This document shows, piece after piece, positions 1 through 6,266 of a stretch of 10,470 bases of DNA. Below the pieces are notes generated by a model. The model searched no databases and had not been told where the DNA came from. It saw nothing but the letters and a program-made list of their open reading frames with translations. Origin of the DNA: RUG11783 sp964599695 (lineage in GTDB: Bacteria > Bacillota > Clostridia > Oscillospirales > Ruminococcaceae); assembly GCA_964599695.1 (NCBI GenBank), contig CAZRGP010000052.1, positions 1 to 10,470 on the forward strand, written 5' to 3'. Within the stretch, counting starts at the first letter, position 1. Each line of letters starts with the position of its first letter. The position numbers were made by a program, and so were the translations under genes.

Positions 1-98
1 GGGATACGGGAGACGTGAATCCCCATCAAGTAGAACGGCGTAGCCGTTTGAACGGGAACCTCGATCTGATTCTTTGAATCAGCCGGGGTAATTCATAC
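1..98 (+). mobile_element. Right end of an IS200/IS605-type (TnpB-encoding) element, truncated by the window edge
   Basis: The first 18 bases read GIRET then TGA, compatible with the last codons of a tnpB gene, though six codons are too few to prove it. Next come paired blocks usual at the right end of these elements: GAATCCCC at 17-24 can pair with GGGG-TA-ATTC at 85-94, enclosing two smaller hairpins. Element sequence seems to stop near 94-98, where a host reading frame (from 100) takes over without its 5' end. Such elements insert without target duplication, so none is expected. The exact boundary and the family assignment are inferred from layout; the rest of the element lies outside the window. 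Confidence 0.6.
17..98 (+). ncRNA. Putative omegaRNA (TnpB guide RNA) 3' scaffold
   Basis: Three stems are visible: an outer pairing of 17-24 with 85-94 (two-base bulge), a hairpin with arms AACGGC 34-39 and GCCGTT 43-48, and a perfect 7-bp hairpin with arms 66-72 and 76-82. In characterised IS200/IS605 elements the omegaRNA overlaps the 3' end of tnpB, ends at the right end of the element, and uses the flanking host DNA as its guide. By that rule the guide here would begin near 95-100 and read into the broken gene next door. The function is inferred from position and fold. The 5' part of the RNA would lie upstream of the window. Confidence 0.5.
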
Positions 99-99
99 C

Positions 100-621
100 G
101 GCGAAAGCTATGAACAGGCTGTTTCATTTGTATCGGACTTCAACCGTTCTTCCATTTATTTTCTCGACTTTGATGAGAGTAATCTCAAATGCAGAAAATA
201 TACAGTCGGCCAGGAATGGATGCTCACAATTGCCTATTTCAGGGGAACTCTGGATAACTACAAACATCACGTCCTTGTTCAGGACTTAATCAGAGAAGCA
301 GAAGACTGCGACTATACTATTGCTCCTATTGCAGATAATCGGATGTTTCAGATCATCAATTCCTTCATTGACGGTGAAATAACAGACGAGCAGTGCAAGC
401 ACTGTCTGGCCGCTACGAGCCTTGGCAATCAATACATCTTTAAAAGCGAAAAAGCGATCCGTCAACTCGATATTCTGGAACGATCATATATATGTTCTGC
501 TGAGAGACAGCATTACAGATCGTTCAGATCAGATGAAGCAAAACTGGGAATGGACAAAGTCAAACTTGCCAGGATCCAGTACAGGGGAAAAGGGCGGTAT
601 ATTGACGAAATACTTCATTAA
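100..621 (+). pseudogene. 5'-truncated DUF3990-like protein (possible ADP-ribosyltransferase-fold toxin), C-terminal part
   Basis: The frame ending at TAA 619-621 is open without interruption back to a stop at 67-69, and host-like protein sequence starts near base 100. The ATG at 220 is therefore an internal methionine, not a convincing start: coding continues upstream of it (residues YEQAVSFV, then SIYFLDFD) and it lacks a clear ribosome-binding site. The C-terminal region (DCDYTIAPIADNRMFQIINSF and a later QYRGKGRYIDEIL) resembles my memory of DUF3990-type proteins, a family placed in the ADP-ribosyltransferase superfamily; this was not checked by search. The N-terminal part, where the NAD-binding residues of such a fold would lie, is missing and replaced by the mobile-element end. 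The product is probably inactive. An intact partner gene follows 14 bases downstream. Confidence 0.6.
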
Positions 622-635
622 ACCGAGGAATCAAC

Positions 636-1121
636 ATGGAAAAAATAGATCATGACGGACTCTTTCTTTGCGAAATTCAGGCCAAAACCTTTGAATTGTC
701 CGTATCCGTCACGGAGACAAGTTCAGAAATATTTGTACGAAGATTTATGAACAGTAAAACTGCAAAACGGCTGGATGAGGCAACCATATTGTGGGGCAAT
801 GACCAGCCTATGGATCTGCTGAGATCATTGGATAGGGAATACGGCCAATCAAATTACGGCTCAGTTAAATACAGTCCCGAAGAAATGTATTGGATAGGGT
901 ATATTTATCGCTACTTTGCCTACACTTATGGAAAAACATCCGTCCAGGTCTACAGGACTATCAAGCCGAAGGAATTGCGGGAGCTGTATCTGCCTTATCA
1001 TACTATGGACCCGGCGCAGGCAATAGACCGAATTCTGGAAGCGAAAGGGATCGATAATCACAGCGACGATTCTGAGGAGCTGCGCCAATTCGTTATTTTT
1101 AAGAGAATCAGAAACATCTAA
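636..1121 (+). CDS. Conserved hypothetical protein, partner of the upstream DUF3990-like gene (antitoxin-like?)
   Basis: A 161-residue soluble protein with no signal peptide or membrane segment. The ATG at 636 has a GAGGA ribosome-binding site six bases upstream and starts 14 bases after the stop of the truncated gene, so the two were almost certainly co-transcribed. The central part contains SSEIFVRRFMNS and, later, a tyrosine-rich stretch YWIGYIYRYFAYTY (about residues 85-100), followed by KPKELRELYLPYHTMDP. I cannot assign it to a named family with certainty. Two short overlapping-scale genes, one of them toxin-like, suggest a toxin-antitoxin pair with this as the neutralising partner; that is inference from arrangement. 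The gene appears intact although its neighbour is decapitated. Base composition is more A/T-rich than the suf region. Confidence 0.7.
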   Translation: MEKIDHDGLFLCEIQAKTFELSVSVTETSSEIFVRRFMNSKTAKRLDEATILWGNDQPMDLLRSLDREYGQSNYGSVKYSPEEMYWIGYIYRYFAYTYGKTSVQVYRTIKPKELRELYLPYHTMDPAQAIDRILEAKGIDNHSDDSEELRQFVIFKRIRNI

Positions 1122-1146
1122 TTATCCGATCCGTCATTCGCCTTCC

Positions 1147-1173
1147 AAAACAAAAGAGCCACCTTCGTGGCTC
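1147..1173 (-). terminator. Intrinsic terminator of the small minus-strand unit
   Basis: Perfect 7-bp stem, GAGCCAC (1156-1162) and GTGGCTC (1167-1173), with a four-base loop. On the minus strand it is followed by TTTTGTTTT (1155-1147). It begins four bases after the stop of the 60-aa ORF. The plus-strand side has no T-run, so it does not obviously serve the convergent gene at 636-1121. Confidence 0.85.
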
Positions 1174-1176
1174 ATC

Positions 1177-1359
1177 TCATCCTTCACGGCACCGGATCGT
1201 CTGATTCAGCTGATAGGCGAAGATCTCATTGAGAGATCTTCTCGCCTGCTCGAAACTATCAATGAGTTTTTCCTCATCCTTGCTCTCCACAGTCAGTTTT
1301 TGTATATACCGTTTAAGCAGCTCATACTGTTTCCTTTTCTCTGTATCGTTTTGGATCAA
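1177..1359 (-). CDS. Small charged helical protein of unknown function (doubtful start)
   Basis: A 60-residue ORF rich in Lys, Glu, Gln and Arg, likely one or two helices (for example RKQYELLKRYIQKL, then FEQARRSLNEIF). I do not recognise a family. The frame has a stop (TAA) at 1363-1365, so the only usable start is TTG at 1359, with AAAGGA about 12 bases upstream, which is long spacing. An ATG at 1369 sits two bases after AGGA but in another frame, giving only 15 codons; removing one T from the TTT at 1358-1360 (minus strand) would join that ATG to the 60-aa frame. So it may be a TTG-started gene, a recently frameshifted gene, or a by-product of a small RNA. It does have its own promoter (1430-1458) and terminator (1147-1173), which supports a real transcript. 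Confidence 0.45.
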   Translation of the reverse strand: MIQNDTEKRKQYELLKRYIQKLTVESKDEEKLIDSFEQARRSLNEIFAYQLNQTIRCREG

Positions 1360-1391
1360 ATATTATCATTTTCCTTTCTTTCGCTGATAAA

Positions 1392-1421
1392 TGCCGCACC
1401 GATCCATATATCGGCGCGGCA
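1392..1421 (-). other. Leader hairpin between promoter and small ORF
   Basis: Arms 1392-1403 and 1410-1421 form a 12-bp stem on the minus strand, continuous if a G-U pair is allowed, with a six-base loop. It begins a few bases after the predicted transcription start of the small unit. It is followed on the minus strand by only TTTATC, so it is a weak candidate for a terminator of upstream mnmA. It could instead be a 5' stabilising hairpin of the small transcript. Confidence 0.6.
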
Positions 1422-1429
1422 GTCCGGTG

Positions 1430-1458
1430 ATTATACTAGTTTTTAAAAGAAAAATCAA
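1430..1458 (-). promoter_or_regulatory. Sigma-A-type promoter for the small unit downstream of mnmA
   Basis: On the minus strand: -35 TTGATT (1458-1453), 17-bp spacer, -10 TATAAT (1435-1430), with an A/T-rich spacer. It lies just after the mnmA stop and points at the 60-aa ORF. Predicted transcript from about 1423 to the terminator near 1147, roughly 275 nt. Confidence 0.75.
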
Positions 1459-1468
1459 GCCGATACCT

Positions 1469-2536
1469 TCACCCTGATCCTGTGATGACTCCTCCTCCGA
1501 TCAGGCAGCCATCCCCGTCATAAAAGACAGCGGACTGCCCCGGCGCAGGAGCGCGGACGGGCCGGTCAAACAGGACCCGGACCTTTCCAATCCCTACCGG
1601 AAGGATCATCGCCGTCTCTCCGGAATGGTGATACCGAACCCGTACCATTCCCCGTATGCTCTCTCCTTCCTGCAGATCCGGGATCGCCATATAATTCACA
1701 TTTTCACAGACAATAGCGGATCGCATTAGGGACCGTTCATCCCCGATGACGATCTCGTTTTTTTCTGCCCGGATCTCTTTCACATATACAGGATGACCCA
1801 GGGCGAGCCCAAGTCCCTTTCTCTGCCCTACCGTATACCGGACGATCCCGCTGTGTGTTCCCAGCACGTTTCCCGCCTCATCCACGAAGTTACCTCCGGG
1901 GATCTCACAAGGAGAATTCTCCTCAATGTAGTCTCCATAGTTCCCCTCGGGCACAAAACAGATCTCCTGGGAGTCCGCCTTGTCCGCAACGGTCAGACCT
2001 GCCTTCCGTGCGATCTCCCGGACTTGCGCCTTGGACAGGCATCCCAGCGGCATGATGGTGCGGGACAACTGTTCCTGAGTGAGCTGCCAGAGCATATATG
2101 CCTGATCCTTTTCTGCGAAGGCGCCGCTTTTTATGGTGTATCTTCCTCCCGGCAGTTTCACCACCGAGGCGTAGTGTCCGGTAGCGACCAGGTCCGCCTC
2201 CATAACTTCCGCTGTCCGCAGCAATCCTTCCCACTTCACATACCGGTTGCACTCCGTACAGGGGTTCGGTGTCCTGCCCTTCAGATATTCCCGTACGAAT
2301 GGTCCGGTCACATACCTCTCGAATTCCGCGAGACAGTTCACGGCGTAATACGGGATTCCCATCCGGGTGGCTGACTCCGCCGCGTCATCGATCTCGCAGC
2401 ACCGGCTTGCTTTTCCGTCTCCCGGGATCCAGGTACGCAGCGTAACCCCGATCACATCATGCCCCGCGATCTTCAGAAGATAGGCAGCGACAGCGCTGTC
2501 CACACCTCCCGACATCCCTACTACGATTCTCGCCAT
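1469..2536 (-). CDS. mnmA: tRNA-specific 2-thiouridylase MnmA
   Basis: A cytoplasmic enzyme that thiolates U34 of tRNAs for Lys, Glu and Gln, using ATP to adenylate the base and a persulfide relay for sulfur. Visible motifs: PP-loop SGGVDS at residues 9-14; NPCTECN with the catalytic Cys at about 93; SQEICFV with the second catalytic Cys at about 193; ATGHYA near 118-123. Length of 355 residues is normal for the family. ATG at 2536 has AGGAGG ten bases upstream. It lies 84 bases downstream of cysK on the same strand, with only a short G/C palindrome and no U-run between, so co-transcription is likely. In Bacillus a dedicated cysteine desulfurase (YrvO) pairs with MnmA; none is adjacent here, so the sulfur donor may be SufS or a gene elsewhere. 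The identification is firm, the donor is not. Confidence 0.97.
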   Translation of the reverse strand: MARIVVGMSGGVDSAVAAYLLKIAGHDVIGVTLRTWIPGDGKASRCCEIDDAAESATRMGIPYYAVNCLAEFERYVTGPFVREYLKGRTPNPCTECNRYVKWEGLLRTAEVMEADLVATGHYASVVKLPGGRYTIKSGAFAEKDQAYMLWQLTQEQLSRTIMPLGCLSKAQVREIARKAGLTVADKADSQEICFVPEGNYGDYIEENSPCEIPGGNFVDEAGNVLGTHSGIVRYTVGQRKGLGLALGHPVYVKEIRAEKNEIVIGDERSLMRSAIVCENVNYMAIPDLQEGESIRGMVRVRYHHSGETAMILPVGIGKVRVLFDRPVRAPAPGQSAVFYDGDGCLIGGGVITGSG

Positions 2537-2620
2537 ATATATGGATCCTCCTGAGACAGACAGAGCCCCGGCAGGGATCGCTCCCTGCGCAGGGTTCCGT
2601 CTGCTATGCCAAAACTCATG

Positions 2621-3553
2621 TCACTCAGTGAATATCGGAGTGGAATAGTAACGGTCGCCGCTGTCCGGCAGAAGCGCCACGATCACCTTGCCCTTGTTCT
2701 CCGGTTTCTTCGCTTCCTGGATCGCCGCGTACAGCGCTGCTCCGGAGGATATTCCTACCGAGATCCCTTCTTTCTTTGCCAGGTACCTTGCCGTCTCAAA
2801 TGCGTCCTGAGAAGAAGCCTTGAAGACCTCGTCATAGATCTTCGTGTTGAGCACATCGGGAACGAATCCCGCTCCGATACCCTGGATCTTGTGCGCTCCC
2901 GCTCTTCCTTCGGAGAGGACCGGGGAGTCTTCCGGCTCCAGAGCGATGATCTTCACATCCGGGTTCTGTTCCTTCAGGTATTCGCCCACACCGGTCACAG
3001 TGCCGCCGGTGCCTACGCCTGCGATGAAGATATCCACTTTGCCGTCGGTATCCCTCCAGATCTCAGGACCGGTGGTCGCCTTGTGTATCGCTGGGTTGGC
3101 CGGGTTCACGAACTGTCCGGGAATAAAACTGTTCGGGATCTCCTTCGCCAGCTCATCCGCCTTCGCGATGGCTCCCTTCATTCCCTTTGTCCCGTCTGTG
3201 AGCACCAGTTCCGCTCCGTATGCCTTCAGGATATTCCTTCTCTCTACGCTCATGGTCTCCGGCATGGTCAGGATGATCCGGTAGCCCTTGGCCGCCGCGA
3301 TGGCGGCAAGTCCGATCCCGGTGTTGCCGCTGGTGGGCTCGATGAGGACCGAGTTCCTGCAGATCAGTTCCTTCTCCTCCGCGTCCTCGATCATCGCTTT
3401 CGCGATGCGGTCCTTCACGCTCCCTGCCGGGTTGAAATACTCCAGCTTTACCAGCACCGTTGCCTGCAGATCCAGGTCCTTTTCAATATTCGTCACCTCC
3501 ACCAGGGGTGTGTTTCCGATCAGTCCCAGTGTTCCTTTATAGATGTTTGACAT
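2621..3553 (-). CDS. cysK: Cysteine synthase A (O-acetylserine sulfhydrylase)
   Basis: A PLP enzyme making cysteine from O-acetylserine and sulfide in the cytoplasm. Visible motifs: LIGNTPLV at the N-terminus; PAGSVKDR with the PLP Schiff-base Lys at residue 47; the substrate loop TSGNTG at 74-79; the PLP phosphate loop GTGGT at 181-185; GISSGAA with Ser270, which contacts the pyridine ring. The 310-residue length is typical of CysK; no CBS or other regulatory domain is present. ATG at 3553 has AGAGGA upstream. It follows sufU on the same strand but has its own promoter (3792-3820) and a structured leader of about 230 nt. It would supply the cysteine that SufS consumes. CysM or another beta-family synthase is less likely given length and motifs. 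Confidence 0.97.
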   Translation of the reverse strand: MSNIYKGTLGLIGNTPLVEVTNIEKDLDLQATVLVKLEYFNPAGSVKDRIAKAMIEDAEEKELICRNSVLIEPTSGNTGIGLAAIAAAKGYRIILTMPETMSVERRNILKAYGAELVLTDGTKGMKGAIAKADELAKEIPNSFIPGQFVNPANPAIHKATTGPEIWRDTDGKVDIFIAGVGTGGTVTGVGEYLKEQNPDVKIIALEPEDSPVLSEGRAGAHKIQGIGAGFVPDVLNTKIYDEVFKASSQDAFETARYLAKKEGISVGISSGAALYAAIQEAKKPENKGKVIVALLPDSGDRYYSTPIFTE

Positions 3554-3785
3554 TTCCGTTCCTCTTTCTTTTTTTTGTAATTGCTTCTTTGTATGGAAAA
3601 CGGGAGCTCTTCAGCTCCCGGTCAGATGCTTCTCTGCGCTCAACATCGCTTCGCCTCAGACGCTCCCTTCGTCAAGGGGGACAGTCCGCACACATCTGCC
3701 CGGTCAAATGACGCCCGACAGCACATGCGCATGTTCCCTTTTGTCCGGGATCCCTTCACGGCGATGTTTTCCTTTCCTCTGGATT
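3554..3785 (-). promoter_or_regulatory. Long structured 5' leader of cysK
   Basis: The predicted start (about 3785) to the cysK ATG leaves about 230 nt with no convincing ORF. On the transcribed strand several blocks can pair: 3761-3768 with 3642-3649 (8 bp, perfect, about 120 nt apart), 3693-3698 with 3623-3628 (6 bp), and 3745-3750 with 3616-3621, which is the 5' arm of the terminator-like hairpin at 3597-3620. There is also a 12-base perfect palindrome at 3723-3734. Mutually exclusive pairings ahead of a terminator-like hairpin are the layout of an attenuator or riboswitch. The T-box core sequence is absent and no known class was recognised. Function is inferred. Confidence 0.45.
3597..3620 (-). 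terminator. Terminator-like hairpin in the cysK leader (possible attenuator)
   Basis: Perfect 8-bp stem, arms CGGGAGCT (3620-3613 on the minus strand) and AGCTCCCG (3608-3601), with a GAAG loop, followed by TTTT. The U-run is short, so termination may be partial. It lies about 45 bases upstream of the cysK start codon, after the predicted promoter, so it would cut cysK transcripts rather than end suf transcripts only. Confidence 0.6.
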
Positions 3786-3791
3786 GTGGTC

Positions 3792-3820
3792 AATATATCA
3801 CCATTCGCCTACTATGTCAA
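3792..3820 (-). promoter_or_regulatory. cysK promoter
   Basis: Minus strand: consensus -35 TTGACA (3820-3815), 17-bp spacer, -10 TATATT (3797-3792). It starts right at the end of sufU. The bases CCTA just before the -35 are the same as in the sufC promoter, where they belong to a regulator operator. Confidence 0.8.
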
Positions 3821-3826
3821 TAGGTT
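3799..3826. promoter_or_regulatory. Probable Rrf2/IscR-like operator over the cysK promoter (one good half-site)
   Basis: The half-site AATAGGTT (3819-3826, + strand) is identical to the half-sites of the two palindromes in the suf/regulator intergenic region. The second half, expected at 3799-3805, is degenerate (CACCATT against ACCTATT, 4 of 7). The half-site overlaps the sufU stop codon and the -35 box, in the same register as at the sufC promoter. Binding is inferred. Confidence 0.6.
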
Positions 3827-4259
3827 ATTTGGAAAATGATCCGCCTTTCACCATATTCTCCAGTGTGTGCCAGGAAAGCACGGCGCATTTCACCCTCGCC
3901 GGCATATGAGAGACATCGATGAGGGATCCCGCCTCCTCCAGTTCCCCGATCTCCTCTTCATCCGCCTCTCCCTTGATCATGCGGAAGAAGATCTCCGCGA
4001 GGCGAAGCGCCTCCTCCTTTTCCTTCCCGATCACCAGGTCCAGCATCATGTCAGCGGAAGCCTGGGAGATGGCGCAGCCGTCCCCGGTATACGCTCCGTC
4101 GGTGATGACGCCGTCTTCCACCTTCAGTTTCAGCAGGATGTCATCCCCGCAGCTGGGATTCACGCCCCGGAGCTCCAGGTCCGCGTCCTCCAGTTCGTGC
4201 TTATGGACCGGGTAGAGATTGTGATCGTTGATGATCTCCCGGTAAAAACTATTCTGCAT
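3825..4259 (-). CDS. sufU: SufU, zinc-dependent sulfurtransferase / sulfur acceptor
   Basis: A cytoplasmic IscU-fold protein that takes persulfide sulfur from SufS through a zinc-site ligand swap and passes it to the SufBCD scaffold. Three Cys and an Asp expected of the zinc site are visible: NPSCGD with Cys37 and Asp39, GDGCAIS with Cys62, and RVKCAVLSW with Cys125. The insertion between the second and third Cys (EEIGELEEAGSLIDV) distinguishes SufU from scaffold-type IscU. Length of 144 residues is typical. ATG at 4259 overlaps the end of sufS by 11 bases, implying translational coupling. It is the last gene of the suf operon; its stop codon lies within the operator of the cysK promoter. Confidence 0.96.
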   Translation of the reverse strand: MQNSFYREIINDHNLYPVHKHELEDADLELRGVNPSCGDDILLKLKVEDGVITDGAYTGDGCAISQASADMMLDLVIGKEKEEALRLAEIFFRMIKGEADEEEIGELEEAGSLIDVSHMPARVKCAVLSWHTLENMVKGGSFSK

Positions 4260-5466
4260 AGCCCATCCTCCTTCTCACTGTGCCGAGACTGTCCCCCATC
4301 CGGCGTATCTCTTCCTCCGTGTTGTAGAAAGCGACGCTCACCCGGACCGTGGAGGGCGTTTTCATATGTTTCATCAGCACCTGTGCGCAGTGGTGCCCTG
4401 CCCTCACGCAGATCCCGTCCGCGCTGAGGATCTCGGCGATATCGTGGGGATGCACCCCTTCAAGGGTGAAGGAGAAGATCCCGTGGTGGGACGCCGCGTC
4501 CTTCGCTCCGAGGACAGAGAGTCCCGGAACCGATCGGAGGACGTCAAAGGCAAGTCTGCCAAGTTCCTCCTCTCTTCTCACGATCTCCCAGAACCCCACA
4601 CTGCGGTAGTAACCGATGGCGGCCTGCAGTCCCGCCGCGTCCGCCGCGTTGACCGTGCCCGCCTCAAACTTGTGGGGGAGCTCCGCCCAGGTGGAATCCT
4701 CCCTCGTGACGTATTCGATCATCTCCCCGCCGTACAGGAAGGGAGACATCCTTTCCAGCAGTTCCTTCTTTCCGTACAGCACGCCGATCCCCATGGGGGC
4801 CAGCATCTTATGTCCGGAAAAGGCAAGGAAGTCCACGTCCAGCTGCTGCACATCCACCGGGATATGCGGCACGCTCTGGGCTCCGTCGCACACGAATACC
4901 GCTCCCGCCTCATGGGCGATGGCGGCAAATGCGCGGATGTCATTGAGCGTTCCCAGCACATTGGAGATCTGGGCCATGGCCACGATCCGTGTCCTGGCGT
5001 TCACCGCGCTCCTGACCACTTCCGCGCTGATCCTTCCTTCTTCGTCACATTCGATCCACCGGAGGACGAGCCCTTTTCTCTTCGCCAGCTGCTGCCAGGG
5101 GATCAGGTCGCTGTGGTGCTCCATTACGGTGAGAGCGATCTCATCTCCCTCGCGGAGGGTCTCCCCGAAGGAATAGGCGATCAGGTTCAAAGCCTCCGTG
5201 GCGTTGCGTGTGAATACGATCTCCTCCGCGCTGCGGGCGTGGATGAAATCCCTCACCGCTTCCCTCGCGGATTCATAGGCGTCGGTGGCGCGCTGGGAAA
5301 GGGCGTACAGCCCCCTGAGGGGATTGGCGTTGTCGTGACGGTAGAAGCCGTCCACCGCTTTCAGTACGCACTCCGGTTTCTGCGTCGTGGCCGCGTTGTC
5401 CAGATAGGCGAGCTCCGGCTCGTTCATGAGCAGAGGAAAGTCTTTTCTGATCTTTTCCACGTTCAC
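4249..5466 (-). CDS. sufS: SufS, group II cysteine desulfurase
   Basis: A PLP enzyme that removes sulfur from cysteine to give alanine and an enzyme persulfide for Fe-S assembly. Visible: LDNAATTQ (22-29); substrate region NANPLRGLY; TRNATEALN (86-94); MEHHSD (115-120); DGAQSVPH (194-201); SGHK with the PLP Lys at 220; RAGHHCA with catalytic Cys360. The short loop around that Cys is characteristic of the SufS-type (group II) enzymes. Length of 405 residues is normal. The start is GTG at 5466, overlapping the sufD stop as GTGA; the homologous N-terminus (MNVEKIRKDFPLL) supports this start. It overlaps sufU downstream. SufU, rather than SufE, is its partner here. Confidence 0.97.
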   Translation of the reverse strand: MNVEKIRKDFPLLMNEPELAYLDNAATTQKPECVLKAVDGFYRHDNANPLRGLYALSQRATDAYESAREAVRDFIHARSAEEIVFTRNATEALNLIAYSFGETLREGDEIALTVMEHHSDLIPWQQLAKRKGLVLRWIECDEEGRISAEVVRSAVNARTRIVAMAQISNVLGTLNDIRAFAAIAHEAGAVFVCDGAQSVPHIPVDVQQLDVDFLAFSGHKMLAPMGIGVLYGKKELLERMSPFLYGGEMIEYVTREDSTWAELPHKFEAGTVNAADAAGLQAAIGYYRSVGFWEIVRREEELGRLAFDVLRSVPGLSVLGAKDAASHHGIFSFTLEGVHPHDIAEILSADGICVRAGHHCAQVLMKHMKTPSTVRVSVAFYNTEEEIRRMGDSLGTVRRRMGYAE

Positions 5467-6266
5467 CCCAGTTCCTCCCTCAGTTCTTCTCTCAGCCGGA
5501 CGTCCGGAAGCTTCCCGATGACGGCATCGACCTTTGCCCTTGCCAGCATCTCAAAGGCTTCCTCCCTTCCGATCCCCCGTGACTCCATATAATAGAGGAC
5601 TCCCTCGTCCGGTCTTCCGATGGTGGCGCCGTGATTGCCTGCCACATCTTCCTCGGCGCACAGGATCACGGGGACGGTGCGGTTGCGCACCGTTTCATCC
5701 ATGAGGAGCACGTCTTCCGTCTCCTCACCGGTGGATCCAGCGCACCCGCTGCGGAAGTCGATGGTTCCCCGCAGCAGTTTTCCCGCCCGGTCCGCCAGGA
5801 CTCCGGAGGAAGTGATCCTGCTGTCGGTGCGCTTCCCGAGGTGGATCGCTTCGCAGTTGATATCATAGTTTTCTTCACCGCTCAGGCGGTATCCCACGTC
5901 TGCGGAGAATCTGCTGCCGTCCCCTTCCAGGGTGACGGAGCAGTTGTCGAAGGTCTTTTCTCCGGAGAGGATCACGCGGTACAAGTGGAACTGCGCGTTC
6001 CTGCCGCAGCGGACAGAGACATCGTTCACCGCGGTTCCGGGCGTTTTCCCGTCCCGTATCTGAACGAGGTGCAGGCAGGCATCGTCTCCCAGTTTGGCGC
6101 GGAAGGAGAGTGCATCCTCCCCGTCCCGCAGGATGACGGTCCTCGTCTCCCCCGGGGAGAGTTCCATGCTCTCGTTCCGGGAGACGGCCGGAACCTGCGC
6201 TTTCGTGCCGCCGACATGCAGCCAGCCGAAGGTCTCAGCGATCGGCGTGTTGAGGATCTTTTCCAT
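5463..6266 (-). CDS. sufD: SufD, Fe-S assembly scaffold component (short form)
   Basis: Forms the SufBCD complex with SufB and SufC, in which a new cluster is built at the SufB-SufD interface. The C-terminal half carries the family signature: DFRSGCAGSTGEETEDVLLMD (170-190, given as two parts DFRSGC and STGEETEDVLLMD), then EEDVAGNHGATIG with His212, matching the His (360 in E. coli) implicated in cluster building. At 267 residues it is much shorter than the E. coli protein (423); the N-terminal part is reduced, as in other compact SufD/SufB-like proteins. ATG at 6266 overlaps the sufB stop as TAATG, and its stop overlaps the sufS GTG. The similarity to SufB could lead to a generic SufB/SufD label, but the position and missing SufB-specific Cys fit SufD. 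Confidence 0.94.
   Translation of the reverse strand: MEKILNTPIAETFGWLHVGGTKAQVPAVSRNESMELSPGETRTVILRDGEDALSFRAKLGDDACLHLVQIRDGKTPGTAVNDVSVRCGRNAQFHLYRVILSGEKTFDNCSVTLEGDGSRFSADVGYRLSGEENYDINCEAIHLGKRTDSRITSSGVLADRAGKLLRGTIDFRSGCAGSTGEETEDVLLMDETVRNRTVPVILCAEEDVAGNHGATIGRPDEGVLYYMESRGIGREEAFEMLARAKVDAVIGKLPDVRLREELREELG

Noticed and set aside
220..621. An intact 133-aa gene starting at ATG 220
   Set aside because: The same frame is open and protein-like for 40 more codons upstream, and no ribosome-binding site precedes 220. A truncated larger gene fits better.
1325..1369. A 15-codon ORF from the ATG at 1369 (minus strand)
   Set aside because: AGGA is only two bases before the ATG and the peptide is very short. 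It is noted only because it suggests a frameshift in the 60-aa ORF.
2537..2620. Terminator between cysK and mnmA
   Set aside because: There is a 12-base G/C palindrome (CCCTGCGCAGGG type) but no U-run after it, so it is not a convincing terminator.
3554..3785. T-box or S-box riboswitch ahead of cysK
   Set aside because: The conserved T-box sequence (GGTGGTACCGCG type) and the S-box core were looked for on the minus strand and are not present.
3543..3839. A 98-codon plus-strand ORF antisense to the cysK leader
   Set aside because: It has no ribosome-binding site and low-complexity Ser/Leu/Arg composition, and it overlaps the cysK promoter and a structured leader. The bases are better explained by RNA structure.
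4366..5592. A 408-codon plus-strand ORF, and a similar one at 6455-7738
   Set aside because: They are antisense shadows of sufS and sufB, whose motifs are complete. Their translations are His/Arg/Gly-rich with no recognisable domains.
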